Source: a virus
Direction: 5' to 3' (one strand)
Virus record (IMG/VR): IMGVR_UViG_3300032286_001250
Span: 1 to 52,226 of that record
Length of the DNA stretch: 52,226 nt
The notes under the pieces were generated by a model. That model saw nothing but the letters and a program-made list of their open reading frames with translations, ran no database searches and was not told the origin of the DNA. Position 1 is the first letter of the stretch. Every line of letters starts with the position of its first letter. The translations under genes and the position numbers were made by a program. Of this stretch, positions 1 through 6,122 are shown in pieces.

Positions 1-31
1 CCCCCCCCCCCCGCCCCCCCCCCCGCGCGGG
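1..31. other. Poly-C contig edge
   Basis: The first 26 bases are C except for single G interruptions, and they lead into a GC-only palindrome (CCCCCGCGCGGGGG). On the minus strand this would encode an improbable Gly-rich tail on an otherwise normal protein. A homopolymer at a contig end is more likely a sequencing or assembly artefact, such as dark-cycle poly-G, than biology. The first 30 or so bases should not be trusted. Confidence 0.7.
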
Positions 32-346
32 GGAGTCCTCCGATGCGGAGAGGTGGGCGAACTGCCACTGGCCGTCACCGATCTGACGCACGGGGATGAC
101 CGGCGGCTCGATGCTGGGGTCGCACTCGCTGAGACTCACAAGAGTCAGGTAGGGAGTGAGGTGGGCCAGGTGTGGCGCAGCCACGACGGCCTCGAACTGG
201 TGGTCCAGATCGGGGTCGTAGAGGGTGAGGACCGCCGGGGCGTCAGGTTGGTTCCCAGGGAACTGCAGTCCTTGGAAACGGAAATAAACACAATCTACGG
301 CGAGAGTCTTAGGTGAGTCTCTTATTAAGAGGTTGTTGTGGGACAT
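1..346 (-). CDS. Hypothetical protein, C-terminus cut by window edge
   Basis: A minus-strand frame opens at ATG 344-346 (MSHNNLLIRDS...) and stays open to the left edge, about 115 codons. Its composition looks like a real protein (VYFRFQGLQF, LTLYDPDLDHQFEA, HLTPYLTLVSLSE), unlike the plus-strand frame on the same DNA. I do not recognise the family. The last dozen codons fall in the doubtful poly-C edge. It lies 60 bases downstream of the 407-1123 gene and probably belongs to the same leftward transcript. If the genome is circular, it would continue towards the gene starting at 52222. Confidence 0.6.
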   Translation of the reverse strand, partial: MSHNNLLIRDSPKTLAVDCVYFRFQGLQFPGNQPDAPAVLTLYDPDLDHQFEAVVAAPHLAHLTPYLTLVSLSECDPSIEPPVIPVRQIGDGQWQFAHLSASEDSPARGGGRGGG

Positions 347-351
347 CAAGC

Positions 352-390
352 TGCGGCATGAATGAGGCATTACGCCTCACCATTACCGCA
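352..390. promoter_or_regulatory. Intergenic hairpin
   Basis: The gap between the two leftmost genes holds a 39-base imperfect inverted repeat. The inner arms TGAGGC (363-368) and GCCTCA (374-379) are perfect around ATTAC, and the outer arms TGCGG (352-356) and CCGCA (386-390) are perfect. No T-run follows on either strand, so it is not a standard terminator. An RNA processing or translational control element just upstream of the start at 346 is possible. Confidence 0.4.
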
Positions 391-406
391 CAGGATAGGG
401 GGAAAG

Positions 407-1123
407 TCAACCTATTCTGGTGAGAAGCTCGGCTTCAGATGAGCAGCCGCCCAGGGCTGCGGTCATGGCGGTGATGGCAGGGAGCTCCAGCTCGAGTTCG
501 TCTGTAGTCCAGACCGCCGTCGCCCTAATGACTGCAAAGAGTTTGTCGACTCTCTTGTCGTCTCCAGCTGGGTAATGTCTGTGTATGACGCTCTCGAGGT
601 CATCAATGACGTCGATGTTGGCTTCGACCATCAGACGTCGGATGTATCGCGCCCAGGCTTTGCTGAAATGGGTCGCTGAGTCTTCAGTGAAGAAAGTGAC
701 GCGGAGGTCAATGTCTTTAGGGATCCTGTAGCCGCAGAAAACTTCAGTCCACCAGCCGAGCGGTGGAGGCAGGCCGTCCTCGGTGATGGCGTAGGCGTCT
801 TGGTAGAAGTTGCTGCTGGGTGTGTTGGGGATTAGTTGTCTTGTCGTGTTGTAGCGGTGGATGTAGTAATTCAGGCGCTCGATGGCGATGAAGGTGCGGG
901 GGCCTGGGCTTCGGAGCTTGCCGTGACGGAGGCCGCTGATCTGACTGCTGTGGAGCCACGCTGCACCGTTGAGTGAAGCCTTACCAAGAGTCACCATGAC
1001 TGGGTGGGACCATTGATTGGTGTCCATCCAGCGCGTAAAAAGCAGTGAGAAGGTTCTAATGCCACCCTCAAAACGGCTGTTCTCGTCGAGGTTCTCGACG
1101 TTTTGGCGAGTCTCAGTGTCCAT
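407..1123 (-). CDS. Putative HTH DNA-binding protein, repressor candidate
   Basis: A 238-residue protein starting at ATG 1121-1123, divergent from the replication genes. I do not recognise the family as a whole. Residues about 45-80 read like an XRE-style helix-turn-helix: an Ala/Leu-rich helix, then WLHSSQISGLRHGK and a Pro turn, then FIAIERLNYYI. The remainder (several Trp, acidic patches, ending CSSEAELLTRIG) has no motif I know. Its position beside a divergent promoter region with an inverted repeat just upstream of its start (1140-1160) suits an autoregulating lysogeny repressor, but this is inference. It could instead be an ordinary early protein. It is the first gene of the leftward transcript. 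Confidence 0.5.
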   Translation of the reverse strand: MDTETRQNVENLDENSRFEGGIRTFSLLFTRWMDTNQWSHPVMVTLGKASLNGAAWLHSSQISGLRHGKLRSPGPRTFIAIERLNYYIHRYNTTRQLIPNTPSSNFYQDAYAITEDGLPPPLGWWTEVFCGYRIPKDIDLRVTFFTEDSATHFSKAWARYIRRLMVEANIDVIDDLESVIHRHYPAGDDKRVDKLFAVIRATAVWTTDELELELPAITAMTAALGGCSSEAELLTRIG

Positions 1124-1417
1124 GGTTCATGTTTGTGTAAGCATTCAGGTAGCGAATGCTGCAGTGTGACGCCCTATTCCATAGTAGAGCGTACGTCAAC
1201 CGTTTTTGATGCAGTCCGCCCAGCGCTGCGCTTTTGCGGCGTACCAACAGCGGATATGCGCAGTATGTGTCCCAAAAAGGACAGCTGCGCTTTGTGACCA
1301 AATCAGGTTGCAGCGTTTACGGTGGCCCATGGATTCGCGTCAGCCGCTCAGGCCTCCAGTGATACCAGGGGCTTTGAGCGGATTATGCGCATTCTGCATA
1401 AACCGGAAAATTACCGC
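1124..1417. promoter_or_regulatory. Divergent early control region
   Basis: This is noncoding DNA between the leftward 407-1123 gene and the rightward primase gene. It contains a perfect 7-bp inverted repeat, AGCATTC (1140-1146) and GAATGCT (1154-1160), separated by 7 bases and lying 17-37 bases before the leftward start, a good operator position. A partial relative of the origin-array unit (TTGTGACCAAATC, near 1293-1305) is also present. No convincing -35/-10 pair was found by eye. Short plus-strand frames here overlap the primase leader and are probably not genes. Confidence 0.45.
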
Positions 1418-4012
1418 ATGACTGAGGTCACAAAGGCGACAAGTGAACGCGACCTGAACGGAAGAGCGATTGAGCTGCTGCAGCGGGGGGTGTTCCCGGA
1501 ATGGTGGGCGTTGATCCCGGTGGCGGGGAAGAAGACGTTCGTCAAGGCGTGGGCGTCGACTCCGTTGAGCCGGAAGGCCTGTGAGGAGATGTACTGCCAG
1601 AGCACGACCTACCACGGCCTCGGGGTGGTGACGGGGGAGTTCTCGGGGGGCCTGATCGCCTTGGACATCGATGGGCCGGACGCTGATGAGCGGCTGCGCC
1701 TCGCCCTCGGAGACGCCTTTGAGGAGCGGGGGAAGGAAACGACGATGTCGTGGACCAGTGGCAAGGCGGGCCGGCGCCAGGTGCTGTATCGGGTGCCGGC
1801 CTCGGTGGTGCCCGAGTTGCGGCACGTCACCACGGTGATCCTGCGGGAGGACGGCGAGTGGCACCTCGGCAAAGGCGACGAAGACCGCATAGGCGCCAGA
1901 GGCGCCAAGGCCGGCCCGGAGGGGCAGGAGGCACAGGCCGAGGTTCCCCCGAAGGGGGAATATCAGGAGGTGGTGTTGAGGTTCAACCAGTGCCAGAGCG
2001 TGCTGCCGGGCAGTCCGCACCCGGAGAAGGGGCGGTTCTACGAGTTCCTGAACTACAACGGCGGCGAGGTCGCCATGGCGCCGGATTGGGTGATGGAGGT
2101 GCTGCGCACCGTGCGCAAGCCGGTGCAGTGGCTCAGCGACGCGGATCAGAAGGCGCTGGATGAGGCCCTCGGGGAGACGGCGATTCCCAGTCGCCAGATC
2201 CGGGGCTGGTTCTTCAAGGAAGAGGTGCAGGACAAGCTGCGACCGCGCTTCCGGGAGCTGATTTTCAACCACCCGAAATTCGGTGATTACGACTGGTTCG
2301 AGCGCGATGGGGCGAAGCCCCAGTCGGTCTGTGGGTGCCCTTGGCATGGGGGGACCAGCGGGACCAGCTTCCAGTATTCGGTCGAGAGCGGCTGCTGGGA
2401 CTGCAAGGCGTGCGGGATTGGCGGGGACGTCCTGGACTTCGTCCACAAGACCCGGACCAACAACATGCACGCCACCAGGCCCCAGGGGCCGGACCTCGAG
2501 GTCTATGTGGCGGAGATCGCGACCGCCCTCGGGTACAACTACCCGGACTGCGCCAAGGGGACGGAGCAGGTCGTGCGCGAGGCGCCCTACGTGACGATGG
2601 GGTCCGACGACTTCTTCAAGGCGCTCGGCGAGATCTACGACAAGGTGTCGAACCCGGCGACCCGATTTGACCGGATGGCGCTGCTTGCTTCTCAGACCGG
2701 CCGGCGGATGACCGGGAAGGACTGCGAAGCCGCCCTGATGGAGCACCGGTACTACGAGGAGGCGAGGAAACAGTCGACCTCGGGGGACTGGATCCGCAAG
2801 GTGGAGCCGCTGAAGAACACGGTGGCGAACCTACTGAAGCGGCCGTCACAGGTGATCCTGCATGCGGCCGGGGGCGTAGGGAAGACCAGTGCGTGTCTGG
2901 GCCTGGCCAAGATCGTCGGGACCGGCGGGACGATGCGGATCCGCGGGGTCGACGTGCCGGTGGACCAGGGGCCTGTCCTCTGGATCCAAAGCGACCAAAG
3001 CGTGGCGAAGCTGAAGGCCGACCTCGAGGACAACGGGATCGATCCCAGCGAGAAGGACTCCTGGTTCCACCTGAGGACGGGCTTCCAGCTGAACCACACC
3101 CGAGAGATGACCGAGTGGGTGCGGGAGATCAAGCCGGCGTTGGTGGTGGTCGATTCGATCGGAAGCTGCAGCAGCCGCATGCAGGTCTCGGAGATCGAGA
3201 AGGCGTTTGCCATGCCGCTGTACCTGTACAGCGAGCTCAATGGGGGCCTGACGAAGGACTCGTTCCCGGCGACCACGATCATCTGGATCCACCACGACAA
3301 CGCCAACGGCGAGGTCCGGGGCAGCCGGTATCTGATCAATGCGGTGGACGAGCAGTGGCACCTCAGGAAGCTCTCCGACGAGGAGCGGGGCGAGTTCCGC
3401 ACTCGGGGGGAGGACGTCGACTCGCTGCGGCTGATCCAGATCAAGAAGAGCCGGGCCGGCCGGGAGGGGGATCTGTTGCTGGTGAGGCGGGACGAGAACT
3501 TCGCGTTCTCGGTGGCGGACTACACCCCGACGGTGCGGCGCACGGATGGAGGGACTGGGGATGAGGATCCCTTCACCCTGGTCCTGGGCCTGTTGAAGGA
3601 GGCCGATGGGCCGTTGACGGCGGAGGAAGTGTGGACCGCCCTCGGGGAGCGGATGTTTGGGCAGAACAGGAAGTCTCCGTCGAGGCGGACGGTCGATCGG
3701 TGGCTGATTCGCTGGAAGAACGAGGGGATGCTGGAAGCTCGGAGGCGACCCTCCCAGGGTGTAAAAGGTGGTCGACCTGACGTCGTCTACACCCTGTCGA
3801 GCGCTGGGGAAGGGGTAGCTGCGGCAGAAACGTCCTCGGGGGAGCCTGGGGGGCTTCCGGCGGTGCCGGTGGCCGCTGATGTCGCCAGGGCCGTCCTGGA
3901 GGATCTGGGGGCGCCGCCGGCTCCGCAGGAGGTGGCTCCGTCCTCGGGGGATGAGTTCGTGCCTCGGGCGGTGTCCTACTCCGACGACGACATCCCGGAG
4001 GAGTGCCGCTGA
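1418..4012 (+). CDS. Primase-polymerase / replicative helicase
   Basis: A large replication protein (864 residues from ATG 1418; a longer frame reaches GTG 1322, but the first conserved-looking residues follow the 1418 ATG). The N-terminus resembles an archaeo-eukaryotic-type prim-pol: LIALDIDG (near 82-86) supplies the acidic hhDhD motif, with a following SPHP element. A zinc-ribbon-like cluster, CGCPWH...CWDCKACG, lies near 305-333. A RecA-like helicase follows, with Walker A GGVGKTSA (near 485-492), Walker B VVVDSIG (near 577) and TIIWIHHDN as a sensor-like strand. Residues about 720-785 look like a winged helix (TAEEVWTAL...SRRTVDRWL). It probably primes and unwinds at the adjacent repeat array (4097-4281), in the style of D5-type primase-helicases. 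Confidence is high for primase-helicase and moderate for the exact domain limits. Confidence 0.85.
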   Translation: MTEVTKATSERDLNGRAIELLQRGVFPEWWALIPVAGKKTFVKAWASTPLSRKACEEMYCQSTTYHGLGVVTGEFSGGLIALDIDGPDADERLRLALGDAFEERGKETTMSWTSGKAGRRQVLYRVPASVVPELRHVTTVILREDGEWHLGKGDEDRIGARGAKAGPEGQEAQAEVPPKGEYQEVVLRFNQCQSVLPGSPHPEKGRFYEFLNYNGGEVAMAPDWVMEVLRTVRKPVQWLSDADQKALDEALGETAIPSRQIRGWFFKEEVQDKLRPRFRELIFNHPKFGDYDWFERDGAKPQSVCGCPWHGGTSGTSFQYSVESGCWDCKACGIGGDVLDFVHKTRTNNMHATRPQGPDLEVYVAEIATALGYNYPDCAKGTEQVVREAPYVTMGSDDFFKALGEIYDKVSNPATRFDRMALLASQTGRRMTGKDCEAALMEHRYYEEARKQSTSGDWIRKVEPLKNTVANLLKRPSQVILHAAGGVGKTSACLGLAKIVGTGGTMRIRGVDVPVDQGPVLWIQSDQSVAKLKADLEDNGIDPSEKDSWFHLRTGFQLNHTREMTEWVREIKPALVVVDSIGSCSSRMQVSEIEKAFAMPLYLYSELNGGLTKDSFPATTIIWIHHDNANGEVRGSRYLINAVDEQWHLRKLSDEERGEFRTRGEDVDSLRLIQIKKSRAGREGDLLLVRRDENFAFSVADYTPTVRRTDGGTGDEDPFTLVLGLLKEADGPLTAEEVWTALGERMFGQNRKSPSRRTVDRWLIRWKNEGMLEARRRPSQGVKGGRPDVVYTLSSAGEGVAAAETSSGEPGGLPAVPVAADVARAVLEDLGAPPAPQEVAPSSGDEFVPRAVSYSDDDIPEECR

Positions 4013-4096
4013 CCGGTTCAGGAGGGGGTTACTCCCCTCCCCCCTTTGGAAGGGGTGGGTATGTGTACGCGTGCGTTGCGTCTGATTTTTGGCCAG

Positions 4097-4281
4097 TTGA
4101 CCAAAACCCCCCGAGATCGCCCTGATACCAAGGGATGAGGTTTTGGTCAAACGCGAGAATTTAGCGGTTTGACCAAAACCTCCCAACACCCGCGGAGGTT
4201 TTGGTCAAACCGGGAATCTCAGCGAGATGACCAAAACCCAAAAGCCAGTCCCCGAGGGCGATGTCGGGGGGTTTTGGTCAA
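4097..4281. repeat. Nested inverted repeat array, origin or operator candidate
   Basis: Six copies of a 12-mer TTGACCAAAACC alternate in orientation: 4097-4108 (+), 4139-4150 (-), 4169-4180 (+), 4197-4208 (-), 4227-4238 (+, first base A) and 4270-4281 (-). Centre-to-centre spacings are 42, 30, 28, 30 and 43, so the array is nearly symmetric about 4188. The flanking sequence is also mirrored: site 1 is followed by CCCCGAGATCGCCCT, and site 6 read on the minus strand by CCCCGACATCGCCCT. It fills the gap between the primase-helicase and the next gene, where phage origins with iterons are often found. An operator array for a regulator is the alternative. Confidence 0.75.
4167..4210. repeat. Perfect 17-bp inverted repeat (array core)
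   Basis: The core of the array is GTTTGACCAAAACCTCC (4167-4183), a 10-base spacer, then its exact complement GGAGGTTTTGGTCAAAC (4194-4210). It could extrude as a cruciform. There is no T-run, and it reads the same on both strands, so it is not a simple terminator. Confidence 0.8.
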
Positions 4282-4304
4282 ATTCCCCCCAAGCGGGCAC
4301 ATCA

Positions 4305-4320
4305 CGCGCACGCGTGCGCG
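4305..4320. repeat. 16-bp perfect palindrome
   Basis: CGCGCACGCGTGCGCG is a perfect self-complementary 16-mer made of alternating purine-pyrimidine steps, which favours Z-DNA or cruciform formation. It is just downstream of the repeat array and upstream of the promoter candidate for the helicase gene. A C-rich tract and a CCCCGAGG octamer follow at 4322-4336. Confidence 0.5.
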
Positions 4321-4367
4321 ACCCCCCCCCCCGAGGGCGGCTGACTGCATTTGGTCGGGCTGTGTAG

Positions 4368-4396
4368 TTGACCTGACCTGTTTTGGTTGATAGGAT
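4368..4396 (+). promoter_or_regulatory. Sigma-70-like promoter candidate for the helicase gene
   Basis: TTGACC (4368-4373), a 17-base spacer and TAGGAT (4391-4396) match a housekeeping promoter well. The spacer includes TGTTTTGGTTGA, a degenerate copy of the array unit, so a protein binding the array could also block this promoter. Transcription would start near 4403, which supports the downstream ATG at 4446 as the start of the next gene. Confidence 0.5.
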
Positions 4397-4445
4397 CAAG
4401 GGGCAGCTATCGGGCCATGTGCGAGCTGCCCCCTCCTTTACAGGT

Positions 4446-5915
4446 ATGACCGTGACAATCGCTCCATCGCGTCTCGATGTCGGCAGTGCTCTTGAGGCTG
4501 TCGAAAAAATTGGTGCTGACCTAGGTCAGCCGAAGTTGACAGCTCCTCAACGGGAGTTCGTTGTAAACACGCTGACCCCGCTAATCCGCAACGAGCTAAA
4601 GGGGTTTATGACTTTGGAAGGAGCTGCAGGGTGCGGTAAGACCGTCACACTGGTGTCTCTGATTTTGGCGGCGTGCGAACTCGATCTGTCAGTCGCCATC
4701 GTCGCACCCACGCATAAAGCTTCTAGTGTTCTGCGCAAGAAACTTGATAAGTTCAGGGGACGTTACGATAATCTCCCTCAACCTGGGACGATTCATAGTT
4801 TGTTAAAACTCAAGCCGGCAAAAGTCCTACCCGGTAAACCTGAGACGTTTAGACAAGTAGGTACGCCGCGGCTCGGGCATTACGACTTGATTCTTATAGA
4901 TGAGTGTTCTATGGTCGGTAGTGAACTGTTAAAATTCATTATCGGTGCCTCTAAAACCTTTTCTATACCTGTGGTTTTTTGCGGTGACCCGCATCAGCTG
5001 GCACCCGTTAATGAACGGGGTAAGTCTCAGACTTTTGATGCTCCGGTCAAATACCAGTTGACCGAAGTGTTGCGCCACGACGGGGCGGTGCTTAATCTTG
5101 CTACACGAATTCGGACCTTGCAGTTTGTACCGCAGATCGGTCCAGACGAAGGTGGCGGTTCACGAATCTGTACTTACACAGACTCAACACAGCTTGAAGA
5201 ACAGTGGTTAAACAAGCTGGCGAGTATTGATTCTATGGAGAATCCGAATGAAGTCATAATGCTGAGTTGGAAAAACGTTAATAGGCGAGCTTTCAATGAT
5301 CGAGCCCGTAAACGGCTATTCGGCCCCGACGTACCCCGATTTATGAGCGGCGATGTAGTCGTGACGATGTCTGCATTTGAGCGTGATGGTGAATGCTTGT
5401 ACAACAACAACCAGGATCTCACGATTGAAAAAGCCGAGTTTATAGAAGCGTTAAAACCTATAGACTCTCTTGATCTTACGTTTGCGAGTTGGTTGCTGAC
5501 CATCACAGACAGTAATGTGATACCTGTCCTTGATGATGCAGAGATTGGGCGGTTTAAGTCCTCTGTACGATTATTGGGAAGTTCCATAAAGGCCGAGCAT
5601 GACGCTCTTATGCAGCGTGTTAAAGAGCTTAAGTACGATCGACCTGATGATCGTATGGCAATTGGTTCGGCCCGTCATGCTGCTGAAACTGCTCACTCTA
5701 AGTGGTCTACTCAGTATTACGCGCTAAAAAGTTTCTTTGCTGACGTCGACTTCCGTTACGCCTTGACTGTGCATAAAAGTCAAGGCAGTGAGTACGGCGA
5801 TGTATTCATTCACGACGACTACCTTGAGAACTCAAGGGAGTGTGTGCAGCTGCTTTACGTTGCCGCAACTAGGGCAGAAAAAGCAGTCCATCACTTGCAC
5901 ACCAGGCGGGAGTAG
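4446..5915 (+). CDS. SF1 DNA helicase (Dda/RecD2-like)
   Basis: A 489-residue ATP-dependent helicase from ATG 4446. A TTG 21 codons upstream (4383) is in frame but lies within the promoter candidate. Walker A GAAGCGKTVT is near residues 58-66, motif II DECSMVGS near 149, motif III FCGDPHQLAPV near 178, and the C-terminal UvrD_C_2-type motif VHKSQGSEYGD near 441, followed by LLYVAATRAEKA. This order and length fit phage Dda-like helicases that act in replication start-up and recombination. The gene is visibly AT-richer than its neighbours, uses different codons (many TTA, GTA and AAA), and lacks the CCTCGGGG octamer found on both sides. That suggests recent acquisition. Its 3' end overlaps a small antisense gene by 47 bases. 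Confidence 0.85.
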   Translation: MTVTIAPSRLDVGSALEAVEKIGADLGQPKLTAPQREFVVNTLTPLIRNELKGFMTLEGAAGCGKTVTLVSLILAACELDLSVAIVAPTHKASSVLRKKLDKFRGRYDNLPQPGTIHSLLKLKPAKVLPGKPETFRQVGTPRLGHYDLILIDECSMVGSELLKFIIGASKTFSIPVVFCGDPHQLAPVNERGKSQTFDAPVKYQLTEVLRHDGAVLNLATRIRTLQFVPQIGPDEGGGSRICTYTDSTQLEEQWLNKLASIDSMENPNEVIMLSWKNVNRRAFNDRARKRLFGPDVPRFMSGDVVVTMSAFERDGECLYNNNQDLTIEKAEFIEALKPIDSLDLTFASWLLTITDSNVIPVLDDAEIGRFKSSVRLLGSSIKAEHDALMQRVKELKYDRPDDRMAIGSARHAAETAHSKWSTQYYALKSFFADVDFRYALTVHKSQGSEYGDVFIHDDYLENSRECVQLLYVAATRAEKAVHHLHTRRE

Positions 5916-6099
5916 TTCCCCCCGAGGACGGCTTGCCCTTGGGTAGCTGCTCCTTCATCAAATCTGCAATAAACTGCTGGTTCATGTAAAAGCTCTGGGC
6001 CAGCATTTTTGTGAGCTGTTTTAGCTCTTCGACGTTTGTGCAGTCGTGTATCCCCCTCACCATCCTTTCTTGAGCAAACTTCAATGACAGAGGTTCCAT
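5869..6099 (-). CDS. Small helical-hairpin protein, cyanobacterial type
   Basis: A 76-residue minus-strand protein from ATG 6097-6099 (a TTG at 6117 is an alternative). It begins MEPLSLKFAQERMVRGI, then an amphipathic helix NVEELKQLTKMLAQSFYMNQ continuing to IADLMKEQLP. The last 16 residues are antisense to the helicase 3' end. The start resembles small 'LKFAQER' proteins I associate with marine Synechococcus (from memory, unverified). The helix-turn-helix-hairpin layout and LMKEQL end also echo NblA, the phycobilisome degradation adaptor carried by some cyanophages. The spacing matches but identity is low. It is the only minus-strand gene in the replication block. Confidence 0.6.
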   Translation of the reverse strand: MEPLSLKFAQERMVRGIHDCTNVEELKQLTKMLAQSFYMNQQFIADLMKEQLPKGKPSSGGTTPAWCASDGLLFLP

Positions 6100-6122
6100 C
6101 AGATCCGAGTGGCTCAACCACT

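Noticed and set aside
53-316. Plus-strand 87-codon frame at the left edge
   Set aside because: The minus-strand frame on the same DNA has far more protein-like composition and a good ATG start; the plus frame is its shadow.
4167-4210. Central inverted repeat as a transcription terminator for the primase gene
   Set aside because: It lacks a T-run, is symmetric, and is one element of a larger ordered array.
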